A DNA stretch of 64,000 nt from Anniella stebbinsi. Taxonomy: Eukaryota > Chordata > Lepidosauria > Squamata > Anniellidae. The stretch spans positions 181,419,654-181,483,653 of the forward strand of contig JARDYH010000001.1 in NCBI GenBank assembly GCA_029215795.1, written 5' to 3'. Below the pieces are notes generated by a model that was given only the letters and a program-made list of their open reading frames with translations, searched no databases and was not told the origin of the DNA. Shown piece after piece: positions 8,872 to 20,725 of the stretch; position 1 is the stretch's first letter; the number at the start of each line of letters is the position of its first letter. The position numbers and the translations under genes are program-made.

Positions 8872-10134
8872 TGGGGGAGGAGAGAAATTCCTTTCCAGGA
8901 AGTGTTGTAGGCACTCTTCCTCATGAGTTGGGCATTAATTTTCTTCCTGGCACAAATGCCAAATTCTTAGGGCTACAAACAGCAACAATCATTTTTGTTG
9001 GTTCTCCAATGGAGTGTGAAGTCAACAGTTTTTTTTCTTCACACACCACGTTTGTATTCAGCTCATGTTCAACAAGAAGCAGAATCATTTGAAAACTTTC
9101 ATTTTGCATTTTGGCACTTCCTGAATGAATTTTCTTGTTCTTTTAGAAGTAAGCACTCTTGTGACTAAAGAGAAACCTCATATGTGAAAAGCGGTGCTGA
9201 GGGTTTGATAGCAGTTAGATGTAATTTTCTAGTACAAAATAAAGGAAGATATATTTCTTCCATTTCTTGCTCAAAAAACCATGGGTTACTCTGAGAATAA
9301 AGTGGGTTACCCCACAGTTGCTGCCCTGAGCGACTGCAGAGCAAACGATGCGAGGAATAGCAGAAAAAGGACGTCCATCTTCCGAAGCCCAGATCTCCTC
9401 CTCACTCACCAGCCATCCGAAGCTGCATCTTTCCCTTCCTGACCTCCTCTTTCCCATATTCCCTTCCTAGTTACTCCTCACAGTGCCATGTGGCAGCAGC
9501 AGCAGCCAAGTCTAAAGTAAACCTTTACTTACCAAATAAGAAAAAAAAACCTGTCCAGTACTAGAAAGAAATAGCCTTGGCTGAAGAGCTGAATACAGAA
9601 AGAAAACACAACCTGAAGTGAAAAGGAAACATTGAACAAGGGATGGATACTAGCCTACGTAGCTATTTGTTCAGATTTCAAATTCAAACTTTTACACAGA
9701 AAGGTTTGGGAAAAAATAGTGAAAGAGTTAGATGTTATCATTCCACAGACATGAGCATTGCAGATGGGGCATTTAAGTTAGGGATGGGTTAATGAGCAAT
9801 GTTCAGGATCGCTAGGATTCTCCTGACGTTGTCTCAGCGCTTGTCTTGTGCCTGAATCCTGTTTGAGTTTGTGATCACTGCTTGCTTTGCATGAGTGGGA
9901 AATTTGCACAAATCAAACAGTGACCAATTCCTTAATTTGCACAAATTCCGTCCATAGACAAAAGTCATACTGATTCCATGTACTACAGGAATTTGTGCAA
10001 ATTGAACTGGTAATCAGGGTTGAGATGAACATAAGCCTGTGTTTGATAATCTTCCAAGGGCCTCTTCACCCCTAGAACATTTTTGATACTTTTTCAGTCT
10101 GAGTATTGGGTGTGACTGTTTATTCTTAGTTTAA
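8664..10134. other. No gene or classified repeat
   Basis: Apart from the microsatellite at 8814-8863 this is AT-leaning unique-looking sequence. Short open frames have no recognisable domain. Nothing further is supported. Confidence 0.5.
8814..8863. repeat. (TG)n(AG)n compound microsatellite
   Basis: An uninterrupted GT run passes directly into an AG run. Confidence 0.9.
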
Positions 10135-10479
10135 GGCTGCCTCTACAAGAGGCATTTAAAGCTCTTTCAAGGCGCATTACAAAATTTACCTCTACAAGAA
10201 CGGAGCGCAAATCGGGCGTAGAGGTGCGTTTTCTCTCCGATTATGCGCATTATCAAATGCGCGTTAAACCGCGAGTTTTAATTTGCGGCGGGAGTTAAAG
10301 CGCCTTACCGCCATGTAAACATGCGATTCTCTGCATGTCAACAGTTTAAAGCGCGTTTTGGTCATCCAGTAATGCGCTTCGCCGCCTCTCGTACAAAGGT
10401 ATTAGGCGTAAATGCGCTTCTGCGAATATGCGCATAATCGGCTAACCAGGCGTAAAGCCGAATTCTTGTAGATGAGGCC
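10135..10479. mobile_element. Harbinger-family MITE (copy H2)
   Basis: It starts GGCTGCCTCTACAAGAGGC and ends CTTGTAGATGAGGCC. The flanking trinucleotides are TAA and TGA (2 of 3 bases agree). The interior has the family's ATGCGCATTATC and GCGCGTTAAA blocks and 'CTTCGCCGCCTCTCGT'. Confidence 0.8.
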
Positions 10480-11173
10480 TGAATGTATTAATACTTGCTT
10501 TGAATATCTCTAGTTTGGGGATCACCTTGGCCAGATGGGACAGCTGCTATGTTACAGCTCTTTGATCCGTAAATAGTTGAGTTGGCCTCACCTTCTTAAT
10601 ATCTCCTCAAATTATCTTTGTCGACAGGCTTATGCAGGGGACTTTGCTGGGCCTGGCCTTTCATTTAACTATGTGAACACCTCATGAATATCCCTCTACA
10701 TTTTGTGCAGTTTCAAGCTCCTGCCCTTCCTTCGAGATTGTAGAACCTCCAAAGATGGCTCAATGGTTTCTACACATGCCTGAACATAATACAACCAGAT
10801 TTTTTAAAACTTTAGATATTTCTTTTCTAGATGAATTATACCTCCACATGAATTAAGGGATGCAGAGAAACATATGTCAAATACCTGCATCTTTTACATG
10901 CAATAATATGGAAGACATTACATATAAGTGATCAAGCTAAGAAAAATTAAAAAGAAAATAAACAAACCCTGCTCTTGCCCCTTTAAAAATCAATTTTATA
11001 AATAACAAATTGTTAACAATTCAGGTTTCTAGTAGATGCAACTGATACATTGAACTTACTTGTGTAATATTATAACTAAATAGATTTATACTAATCTGTC
11101 TTACTTGCAGTTTATGTGATAACTGAATTAACCATCGTGATATTATTTTGTTTTTAAATCAGAGGCTGTTTTT
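10480..11173. other. No gene or classified repeat
   Basis: AT-rich sequence without long frames or recognised repeats. Confidence 0.45.
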
Positions 11174-11520
11174 AGTTGGTTGGTTGGTTGGTTGGTTGGT
11201 CGGTTGGTTTTTTAAAATCTATATCATCCCTCATCACAGCTGACTCTAGGGAGTGTACAACATATCTGGCATCTAAATGGCAATGAAGTAGGAGCCAGGT
11301 GAGTCTCCTTGAAGAGGAACGTTCACAAACCATGGCCAAATATGCCCTCTCCAATGCCTCATTTCTGATGGTGGGAGCACCCAAAGAAGGGCAAGAACAG
11401 ATGGTCTCAATGAGTTTCTTTCTTGCAAGGGGATTGTCTTTTTCAATTTTAGACTGCAAAAGAGCTTCCACTTATGGCAAAAGGCTCATATTGGAATATA
11501 TTTCATCTAGAAGAGCACTC
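11174..11520 (-). mobile_element. Old L2-like LINE 3' fragment with (CCAA)n-type tail
   Basis: On the plus strand a TTGG run (11175-11208), the 3' tail read in reverse, is followed by AGGTGAGTCTCCTTGAAGAG and related text. This parallels the minus-strand copy at 54826-55290 (GCGGGCCTCATCGGGGAGAT there). It is strongly diverged. Confidence 0.5.
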
Positions 11521-12608
11521 CATAAAAAGTATGGGGGAGTCTGTAGTTGAGGCAGGCAGGCGTACACTTTCTCTTATTCCCTGAGCTCCTGAATATGCCA
11601 TCTAGAGGAGTGGGATCTTCTGAATTGAGTTTGCACCTACACAAAAGCATCCAAACTCGGCTTCAGTAAAGACTTCCCGTGCTGCTATCGGATTCATAAC
11701 CTGCAGGTGTGGTGCACTTTTGAAAAATCTCTAGGATTCCACACACTTGGGAATAACGTAGAATTCAAATTCCTTCTGTGATCTTAACGCTCTGATAACG
11801 GAAGCAAGCAGAGCTGGAAGAAAAGTGCCTGAAGCAAAGGAGAACACTGGGGGATAAGGGGGGGCAGGGTTTAAATCTCCTCCCTCCATAAAACCCTTTT
11901 GATGGTGTGTGTGGTATTTTTTTTTTAAAAAAAGTAGTCCTCACTCCTGCTTGATATGTGAACACAGATACATAACCAATACCGGTGACGTCGACTTTGG
12001 CGCTAAACTCCCAAGACTTGCACAGAAGGGGCAAATTGAAAACCTGGCCTCTGCCACAGATTCTTTTCCATGTGCACTCTGTCTACACAATGGATTTTTT
12101 CTGGGGTTGTTCCTGGGGCCTCCCTGTGCGTCCAAATGGGCATCCCGAGGGCAGGCAGGGACGACCCCTCCATTTTCCTGGGATAACTGGTCGCCAGTTA
12201 TCCCGGTTTTCCTTGGGGTCCCGGGACCATCCTGGGGACCGTGGGAGATGTGCCACACGCCCCTGGGGCCTGAAACAGGCATGGAGCTGCACGGCTCCTC
12301 TTCTGTTAAAAATAAATGGCGGCCGCAACATCCCTCTTCCCTTCTGGGATGTCATGCTGCTGTCTAGACTCTGGGGGAGGATCGTGGAAGCAGGTGAGTC
12401 TGTGATCCTCCCCCCTCCTTCCCTCTACACCCTTAGGTGTAGAAAGGGCCTTGGTTATCCTCAGACCCTTTGGCATAATATCCAAACCTACCAGAATGGA
12501 TTGGTTGCAAGTCTAAATTTCTTAGGAAAGGATCCAAACATAGCAATGCCCACATGGCAGTATTTCAATAGCACTCTTCGTGTACTAGATTCCTTTCTTT
12601 TATACTAA
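11521..12608. other. Intergenic stretch with a GC-rich unclassified block
   Basis: Around 12085-12450 is a GC-rich segment with a local inverted repeat (GATAACTGG / CCAGTTATC, 12182-12206) that may be part of an unrecognised DNA transposon. Open frames on both strands overlap there and none shows a domain. Confidence 0.4.
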
Positions 12609-13196
12609 GGGCTCCATCACACCTATTTTCCCCCCTGGTTTGCCTCCACATTTTTTACCTCCCGTTTCATAAGTGTGTCAAATGCTGCATCACACACAGT
12701 CCCTTTCATGTGGGTTTTTGCTTGTTTGCTCTTCCACTCTACCCCGCCCCTTCTCCTTCCTTCTCCAGTTCATTGGCTGTGGTACTCTGATGGGCATGGC
12801 CTCCCCCCCCCCCCCCGCTCTGGCTTTGTTATCTAGTGATTTATTGAGTTAAGGTTTCATCTGGGCTCCATTTCTACGGGCAATGAGAGGGGGGTTGGAG
12901 CAGTAAAAAGCCATTCAACTGACTAACAAGTCCATACGATGACTTGCTGGAGGAGGAGAACCACCCCACCCTCCCCTTTCATCAGCAAGACTCCATTAGC
13001 ACACACCCCCAACAAAGGAAAAATGGAGAGGGGGAAATAATCCAGCCTTTCCCTGCACCAAAATAAAATGCAACAAGGGGTGGAGAAGGGGCGAGATGAG
13101 TGCAGGACAGGGACGACATCATGTGAGTCCCGTGCTGCAAAACCACATACCAGGTATACAGCGAGTGTGCGATAAATCGCTGGTGTGATGGAGCTC
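12609..13196. mobile_element. Non-autonomous Harbinger-like element with GAGCTCCATCACACC-type ends (copy 1)
   Basis: It starts GGGCTCCATCACACC and ends GGTGTGATGGAGCTC. The 3-bp duplication TAA lies at 12606-12608 and 13197-13199. The internal text (CCCGTTTCAT ... CCAGTTCATTGG ... CTCTGGCTTTGTT) is shared with the copy at 29351-30191. Confidence 0.75.
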
Positions 13197-14399
13197 TAAA
13201 GCTGCACATTTTTCCATAGCAATTTTCACCATCCTGCCTGCATTTAACTCAACGGAAACCAAAATGTATGTTTCCAGATATCCAACAGTTGGAACTCACT
13301 GCTTCTCTTCCAAGGGTGTCTTGAAAAAATGAAACTCACTCATAGATGTAGTGTATTTAGATGCTACACTGGTGGGCAACTTGATTTAATTTCTAAAGCA
13401 GTGTTGATTTCTACTCTAGTTTCTAAAATGGATGCACGTTAGTTGTAGGAATAGGGTGACAAAGGCATGAAGAAATCAGCTCGAAGGATTAACTGTACAA
13501 GCAAGTGGACCGAAAAGTGTTATTCAAAAACTACTAAAGCTGGAATGAAGAATATCTTGTTTCCTTAAAAGATTGTTTTAGAACAGTTTAGGAGAAAATA
13601 GAGTTACCTCTTCGTCCTCTTCTGAGTGATTTAGGGCCCGTTGCAACTTGACCTACAGGATGAGATGAAGGCACACCCAAAAGCATGTTGTGACATGTTT
13701 GCTAAGCACCTGGAGTTCAGAATAAAATTGCTTCTATGTATCTGCCTGGAATTGGACAACGTAGGTAAAAGGATGTCTTGAGAACACTAGTATCTAGTCT
13801 TTTTGTGTGTGGGATGAATTTCAGTTCTTGTGGCCTAAGGATGTGGACATGGTTCTTAGAGGAGTACAACTTACCACTTGTTTGCTTAACTCTTGCCCTT
13901 CTTGGCTTATAATGTCTAGATGGAGGGGATGACCAGCTGGGTCCAGGGGGTGTCAAATATGTTGCTACAAGCAAAGGTAGCCCCAGCAGTTCTGAACAAG
14001 AAGGTTGTGAGGCACCATTCATAGGCTCCCAAGGATTGTAAAAATTATCATTTGATCACTAATATTTCCTTCCTGGACAATGTGTTTGAGCTGATAATTG
14101 CCATGCAGTTCCTGACATTCTTGAATGAAACCGATAATCTAGATCCATTTCAAATTGGTCCCATGCCTAATATTGACACAGGCACTTGGTAACCTAGGCA
14201 AGAGAAGGAGAGGGGGACTGTGACCCTACTTAATCTCTTGGATTTCGCAGCACCTTTGATACCAGCAGTTATGGTAACCATTGGGATAGGTTCTCTGGGA
14301 TGAGGATTGGAACCAGCACATTGAAGTGGCTCCATTCTAACTTGGAGAACTGAGTCTAGTAGGTGGTGTTAGAGACTACTGATGAAGCTCCATAGCATT
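13197..14399. other. No gene or classified repeat
   Basis: Mixed-composition sequence with short frames only and no recognised motif. Confidence 0.45.
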
Positions 14400-14550
14400 T
14401 GTGCTACAGAGTCTTGCAGAGTTTCATCTTCCTGCCATACTCTTCAATATGTTTCTCCAGGTTTCGGGCAGGGGCCTATCGCAGCCTACCTGGAGATGCT
14501 GGGGAATGAACCTGGCAAAGCATGTACTCCACCACTGAGCTATGGCTTTT
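14400..14550 (-). mobile_element. tRNA-Ala-headed SINE fragment
   Basis: Read on the minus strand, ATAGCTCAGTGGTGGAGTAC (A-box region) is followed by AGGTTCATTCCCCAGCATCT (B-box region), as in tRNA-Ala. A SINE body then gives CCAGGTAGGCTGCGATAGGC and CCCTGCCCGAAACCTGG. Retained spacing and extra body mark it as a SINE rather than a tRNA gene. In squamates such SINEs appear to use CR1-type 3' ends; here the tail is degraded. Confidence 0.7.
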
Positions 14551-14744
14551 TCCTCTGCCTCACCTGAATCAGATGAGGCTGTAGAGTCCTAAATTGGTAC
14601 CTAGGATCAATAATGGACTAGATGAGGGCTAATAAACTGAAGCTCAGTCCTGGTAGGATAGAGAGACTGTTGCTCAAGGTGGAAGCATTCAAACTGTTTA
14701 AACGGGGTTCCATTCACCTTTAAGGATCAGGTTTGCACATTCAA

Positions 14745-15506
14745 GGCCCCCTCCACAAGGATTCGCTTTTGCGCCTGATTAAGTGATTATGCGCTTCATC
14801 GCTGAAGCACATTTACGCCTAATACCTCTGCACGAGAGGCAGGCAGGGAGATGGGAGGGGGGAGGGGGGAGGCAAGATCGAACCCCAGGGAGGGACGGAG
14901 CGGGGAGGGGGGCAGCTGATGCAGGACGGCTACATCCTCCGCCGGCCTTTCTCTCCGCAAAGGCAAGAAACCGGGGGTGGGGGGGCGCTCAGGGGAGCCA
15001 GGAGGAGTTGTCACTGCTGGACGGGGAGCATCTCCTTCCTGGCGGGGGCGGCGGCGGCGGCGGGGAGAGGGTGGACGGCGGCAGGGCGACCCCTTCTTCG
15101 GCCACGCGAAACTCTCCCGCGCGCGCTGGCTGCCTCAGCGCTCCGCTCCATTGCCTGCCTGCGTGCCTGGCTGCTTCGCCCTCCCCTGCCGGAGGGAGGG
15201 AAGAAGGGGCTGGCCGAGGCCGGCCAGGATCTCCCCCTGCTGTCTGCCGAGGGACGTGGGCGGGCGAGGAAGGCAAATGACGGAGCCAGAGGAGCCGGCT
15301 AGGGAAGCCAGGAGCCGAGCGGGGGAGCGAGCAGCAGCAGCAGCACATCCCGCCGCAAAATAAAACTCGCTATTTAACGCGCATTCGATAATGCGCACAA
15401 TCGGAGGGATAGCGCGCCTCTACGCCCGATTTGCGCTCCCTCCTTGTAGAGGTAAATTTTTTAAAGCGCCTTGAAAGAGCTTTAAACCTCTCTTGTAGAG
15501 GCAGCC
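14745..15506. mobile_element. Harbinger-family MITE (copy H3) with GC-rich cargo
   Basis: It starts GGCCCCCTCCACAAG and ends CTTGTAGAGGCAGCC. The duplication CAA lies at 14742-14744 and 15507-15509. Family ends are present on both sides, but ~500 bases (14845-15350) of GC-rich, purine-biased sequence with a (AGC)n run replace the usual middle. The cargo resembles, in reverse orientation, that of H5 at 52915-53590. Open frames in the cargo overlap on both strands and are probably not coding. Confidence 0.8.
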
Positions 15507-15898
15507 CAAGTTGCTTATACAGGCAAGCTATACATATAAAAGCACTCAACTTTATTTTAAAAGCTGTTGTGGAAATAGATCTTAGATCATGTGGAGAAGG
15601 AAAGGAAAACCAACATCTGTAACCATCTTATATAAATAAAAGTTGAGTCTCCCATTGTACTCTCTAAATTGTGATTGCTTTTCAATGCAAGAGAGATAAA
15701 AGGCCAAACTGGGCATCAGAACTTTGTCTCCCTCATAGCTTAGTTCCCAAAGGCAGAGAGGAACTGTGAGTTTGTGAAATCGCTCACATTTCCCTTTCAC
15801 AACCTTCAATAGTTTGTGCAACTGGGCACCAAATGTCCCTACCTTTGTTGTAGGTCTTCTAAATTCACTTGCACTGCTGCCTCATTTTACCTGTTCTA
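15507..15898. other. No gene or classified repeat
   Basis: AT-rich sequence with nothing recognised. Confidence 0.45.
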
Positions 15899-16499
15899 GG
15901 GGCCATCTACAGCAGCCGTTTATTCCAGAATAATATCAAGGTCGTCCCTATCGGGCCACATGGTGTTCACCTGCTCCTGTGGTGATTTCGGGACGACTGC
16001 TCAGTTTTTCTGGAATATTGCTGACTGGTTTTGTAGCAGCTTTTCCCCATCTCTTGCTATAATCCCGAAGTCCCCAGATGCTGTGCCGCCCTTTCGCAAC
16101 TTTCTGGCTCGGCGAACAGCCAACCCGCTGTCAGGGGAGTGTGCATGGGCAGAGCTGTGCTTCATTGCCAACTGTCTTTTTTTTTGTTTTTTTACACAAA
16201 CATATCGAAGCGCGATAGCTCGATTTCGACAAAGTATCTATTCGCCCCCCCCCCCCCCCCGTTGCTGTGTGTTTGCGCTTGTGTGCATCTTGGAGCATCT
16301 CGGAGCAGTCTAGTACCGCCCACTTCTGCCGATACGCATCAGAACCACCATCACAGGACACATGTCCTCCCGCAATGGCTCTCCTTTACTTGAGGGAAAA
16401 TGCCCTCGCATGTGCCCCATGAGCAACGATCACAGAAATGGGAAACCTCACGGTCGTCCCTCCTCCCTCTCGAAAGGGCTGAAGGTGTAGATGAGCCCC
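15899..16499. mobile_element. Putative non-autonomous DNA transposon with GGGG(C)CATCTACA-type ends
   Basis: The left end GGGGCCATCTACAGCAG opposes the right end GGTGTAGATGAGCCCC. The text GGTCGTCCC repeats near both ends (15940 and 16452). TA flanks both sides, so the duplication could be TA or a decayed 3-mer. A C-homopolymer lies at 16244-16260. Confidence 0.5.
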
Positions 16500-17559
16500 T
16501 AATCTTCATATATTTCCTCAAACATGTTCCCATATGCTTCTTGGGTTTTGGTAAAGATACTAAAGGTGCAATCCTACGATCCTATGCCTGGGAGGTCATT
16601 TCAGCGGCCATGGGAGTTTGGGGATGTCCCTCTCCCAGGGAGGAGAGAGCAGCCCACCTTCACAAGCCTCTGATCTGCAGCTGGTTCTTCTCTGATGGTG
16701 GAGCTTTGACAGAAGAGAGTACAAAAAAGAGGAAAGCCGGAAGAGGCTGTGGATTCTCAGGATCCAAAACCCTCCCATTCCCCCAACACACCCCTGGAAC
16801 AGGAGAAAACAATATGCCAGTTCTGGTGCAATTGAACTGGGAAATGCTCGACTGGGAGTAATATGAGGGAAATGCGCTTTTAAAAAGAAATGGCTATATG
16901 AACAGGGGTATGCAACATGTTGTCCATGGGCAGCAATGTGCCCCCAATACCTTTCTTGGTGCCTGCCAAGACGCCCCTCCCCCTCTCACTCTTAAAAAAG
17001 AAAACTGACACGGGTAGCTGGGATTGCTATTAAACAGGTTCCTGATTGTGCTGAAAATTTGGGGGTTCAAAGGAGTTGTTTAGTGTGTTGGGGTTCAGAT
17101 CCCACCTCTTGCTTCTACTCAGTCTTTTGGGCAGGTTAGTTGTCCAGTGCCACACGTCCCATGGCAGCCATTTTGTGGTGATGACCAGAACCATTTCTCA
17201 CATTGCTAAATATGCCCACAGCCCAAAAAGATTGCCCAGAAAAACAAATAAAAAAGGGGGGGACTGCCTGCAATCTTCTATCCTGCTGGTGATTAGCCAG
17301 CAGGGCACAGCAAAAGGTTAGGGTCCCCCACCTCAATCCTCCCTCCCTCCTAGAATTGCTCTATAAGTCTGTTCAGCTAAGTCTGTAAATATTTCCAAAT
17401 TTGTCAAATTCAGGTTGTTCTTTTACTTCACATGTTAAAAATGTAGCTCAAGAATTCAATTTTTGAATTCAAATTGTATCTCAAAGCTTCAAAAATAAAA
17501 CTGGATTGCTCTCAACATGTTAGGCAATATCCTGATTTCATAGTAGTTTCTTGAAATAA

Positions 17560-17720
17560 TTTTATGTGGACATGTCCCCCATCCAGAACTAAAAAATCTT
17601 TTTTTCCCAGGTGTTCATGAGGGAGGGGGGAAAGCTGAATTTTCAAGCAGCTCTTTGCCATTACAGATGAAACCAAACTACAATTCTTAGGGGAGGTATA
17701 TTATGCACGGCATCTCCCAG
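17560..17720 (+). repeat. Old dispersed repeat, pair with 24180-24320
   Basis: Both segments read CATCC(A/G)GA(A/G)CTAAAA, then CTCTTTGC, then ACCAA(A/G)CTACAATTC in the same order and similar spacing. The family is unknown to me. Confidence 0.45.
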
Positions 17721-17944
17721 CATTATAACTCTCAGAATACATATAAGTTTTTTTTTCTAAATGCTTAATAAATATGAGCTGATTCTGAATTTATTTCTTT
17801 GTCTATCAAATAACGAATAGTAAGTAAGTAAAAAAATAAAAATTAAATTAAAAATTAAAAAACAAGTTTTTTAAAAAGTTAATATTCTCAGATATCAAAT
17901 ACAGACATTGTTCTTGATCCATATCCAGTCATGTTTACAGTAGA

Positions 17945-18007
17945 ACCATTGAAATCAATGGGGCAAGTTAGTCATGCCTAACTTAAGTACCATTGATTTC
18001 AATGGGT
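17945..18007. repeat. Short inverted repeat (CCATTGAAATCAATGG type)
   Basis: ACCATTGAAATCAATGGG and CCATTGATTTCAATGGG flank a 26-base loop. The motif resembles the ends of small DNA elements common in sauropsids, but no duplication could be assigned. Confidence 0.5.
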
Positions 18008-18729
18008 CTCTCCCACACAGTGAATATAGAATACCCAGCAAATGTTTGAATATGCACCACATCACTAATTAAGGTTCAGGAGGGTTCAGATTTGAATTTG
18101 GTTCATTTCAGAAGAGGCCTGTTTCATTGCCCCAAGCTTTCCGAATCAAGATTCAATTCAGGATTTGGCCCTATTCAAAGTATAACTCTACATTTGAACC
18201 AAGGATATTGCTATCAGTTTGCTACTGCATGCTTTTGAGTCTACTCCTAATTTCAGAAAGGATCTTCTTGGGGAAACAAAAAGATCGTAACAATTTTTGT
18301 GTGAACATCTTACATTTATTTTCTTTTTTCTGAATACCCAACTGTCACTTCATCTGTTCTTCGTTAAATTGGTAGTGACTAGCCAGCAGACTGCTGCCTT
18401 ACCAAAAACACAGCCTGTAGGGCTACAACCGAGTTTTCTCAAACAGATCACTGTGCCAGAGGCTTTGTCTGGATCCAAAAAACATTTCCACTACAGCAGG
18501 CTCTGATGGCTGTCATGTGCAGGATTAAGAGCTGGCTCCATTCAAATAACAGACAGCTGTTAGGAGTAAAAACTCGTCTCTGTCAGTTTGCCTCAAGAAA
18601 GACAGAAGCAAAGGCAAGGGGAAAATCCTTAGGCCTGTGAATCATTGTATCTTAATCCCTCCCTTGGCAGGAGATAAAACTAGGCCTTTCCAATGCTCTA
18701 CAATTTCTTGCATTGACCTGGAAAGAGAT

Positions 18730-18762
18730 TTCTCTCTCTCTCTCTCCCTCTCTCTCTCTCTT
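18730..18762. repeat. (TC)n microsatellite
   Basis: TC dinucleotide run with one CC interruption. Confidence 0.9.
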
Positions 18763-19345
18763 CCTACAAGAACTGGCTCTAACGGAAAATGTGGTTGCTC
18801 TGCCAGAAGCCAGAGAAGAGATTTAGTCTCAGTTTAAATAACTATGTAAAACCAAGATATACAGTAGTTGTGGAGGGCAGCACGGGGGAAGAGCAGGGGT
18901 GGTGGGGAAGAGCATAGATTATTCTTTCTTTGCTTCTGGATGCAGACACTGAGAAATAATGGTAATGGTTTTCCAAAGGATGGGTGGAGGATGGTGAATC
19001 AAGTACCCACAAAGAAACTGTCAAAGTAATGAATTTAGTGCAGCCCAACTGCAAAGACCTCTCTTATGTTTTCAGCCTCAAAGCTAAGTTCTCATGGCAG
19101 TTTTGCAAATAAAATGGCTGACAACCATAAGAAAGGCCAGGGATGGAACTGTCAGAACAGATGCACAAAACATGCCAAAGTACTAAACCTGATTATCTGA
19201 GACTGTCATGTCTACATTCCATCTACTTTAACCCGAAGTCACCTTCTCTGAAATGCTGAAGAATACCGAAATATTCACAGCAATATTTATATTCATTTGG
19301 TCTAGAATCTGAACTGTCATATATTTATAGCATAGCCCACAGACC

Positions 19346-19665
19346 TAGGCTGACCATATGAAAAGGAGGACAGGGCTCATATAACTTTAACAGTTGTAGA
19401 GAAGAGGTAATTTCAGCCAGTGTAATTTATATGCAATTAGTTCCTTGTAAAATTCCCTCTTCATCACAAGAGTTAAAGTTGCAAGGGCCGTGCCTTCTTT
19501 TGTATATGGTCACTCTAGTATAGTGCATGCAACTTTAACTGTTGTGATGAAGAGGGAATTTCATCAGGAACTAATTGCATACAAATGACACTGGCTGAAA
19601 TTCCCTTTTCTCTACAACTGTTAAAGTTACATGAGCCCTGTCCTCCTTTTCATATGGTCAGCCTA
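19346..19665. mobile_element. 320-bp palindromic hAT MITE (copy M1)
   Basis: It starts TAGGCTGACCATATGAAAAG and ends with the complement. A perfect 8-bp duplication CACAGACC lies at 19338-19345 and 19666-19673. The two arms are near-complementary over most of their length around a central asymmetric segment (GGTCACTCTAGTATAG). Confidence 0.92.
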
Positions 19666-19842
19666 CACAGACCTGAATTTTCCAGATGGGTAACTTTAGA
19701 ATTTTAGCTTTCATTGGCAAAGAAGTACATTTCCAGTGTTCATAGGTGATCGGAAAGTTATTATTCCTAGAGAGCAAAAGATAAGACTATTGTTCTTGAT
19801 GATAATGGGCTTGTTCAGGCAACACACTAAGCCATGGTTAGG

Positions 19843-20162
19843 TAGGCTGACCATATGAAAAGGAAGACAGGGCTCATGTAACTTTAACAGTTGCAGAGAA
19901 AAGGGAATTTCAGCCGGTGTCATTTGTATGCAATTAGTACCTGGTGAAAACACCTCTTCATCAAAGCAATTAAAGTTGCATGCACTATACTAGAGTGACC
20001 ATATACAAAAGAAGGTAGGGCCCCTGCAACTTTAACTGCTGTGATGAAGAGGGAAATTCACCAGGTACGAATTGCATATAAATGATTCCGGCTGAAATTC
20101 CCTCTTCTCTACAACTGTTAAAGTTACATAAGTCCTGTCCTCCTTTTCATATGGTCAGCCTA
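19843..20162. mobile_element. 320-bp palindromic hAT MITE (copy M2)
   Basis: Same family and exact length as M1. The flanks share 7 bases (GGTTAGG at 19836-19842 and 20163-20169), a slightly decayed 8-bp duplication. Confidence 0.88.
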
Positions 20163-20319
20163 GGTTAGGCTGCTAACCCTTTTGCAGCAAATAGTTAGTG
20201 AGCGTGCTTAAACTGTGGTTATGTAGCCACCATGGTTAGGAATGGTTCACACGATATGTTAAGTTATGGTTCACCTGACACACTAAGCCATAATGTTAAG
20301 CTCAAAGTGCTTAACCACC

Positions 20320-20725
20320 ATGGCTTAAAATCACTCCACTGGCTGCCAATTCGTTTCCGGGCGAAGTACAAAGTGTTGGTTATTACCTTTAAAGCCCTAC
20401 ATGGTTTGGGTCCAGGTTATCTGCGGGATAGGCTGACGAGTGTTACCCAGAGGACCTTCTCTTCTGCCACTCCCAGACTGTGGAATGGCCTGCCGGAGGA
20501 GATTTGACAAATTAGCAGTCTCCTGGAATTAAGAGAGCTGTGAAGACTGCTCTCTTCCGGCAGTCCTACCCAGTTGAATTTTAAGATGTTTTTAATAATT
20601 TGTTTGTTTTTATCTGTTTTAATGGTTTATCTATTTTATTATTTTTATATTTATATTTATTGTTGTTCCCCGCCTCAATCTGGATGGAGAGGCGGGTTAG
20701 AAATAAAATAAATACAAAATTAAAA
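20320..20725 (+). mobile_element. L2-like LINE, 3' fragment
   Basis: The translated end of ORF2 is visible: SLHWLPIRFRAKYKVLVITF, KALHGLGPGYL, then TFSSATPRLWNGLPEEI. The 3' UTR ends GTTCCCCGCCTC ... GGAGAGGCGGGTTAGAAATA and an A/T-rich tail. About 80 bases are missing between the KALHGLGPGYLRDR and TSVTQRTF blocks compared with the copy at 22905-23850. Confidence 0.85.

Larger units (their letters stand above)
16500..19345. other. Long stretch without a gene
   Basis: Contains a TC microsatellite (18730-18762), a short inverted repeat (17945-18007) and one member of a dispersed repeat pair (17560-17720). The remainder shows no recognised gene. The part at 18420-18640 has balanced composition and no repeat signature. 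Confidence 0.45.

Noticed and set aside
14440..14548. A possible tRNA-Ala gene on the minus strand
   Set aside because: A- and B-box-like text is present, but the sequence continues as a SINE body and the tRNA fold is not preserved (missing and changed stem bases).
14783..15363. Overlapping frames of 119-165 codons on both strands
   Set aside because: They lie inside the GC-rich cargo of MITE H3, run into the element's own terminus and have no domain.
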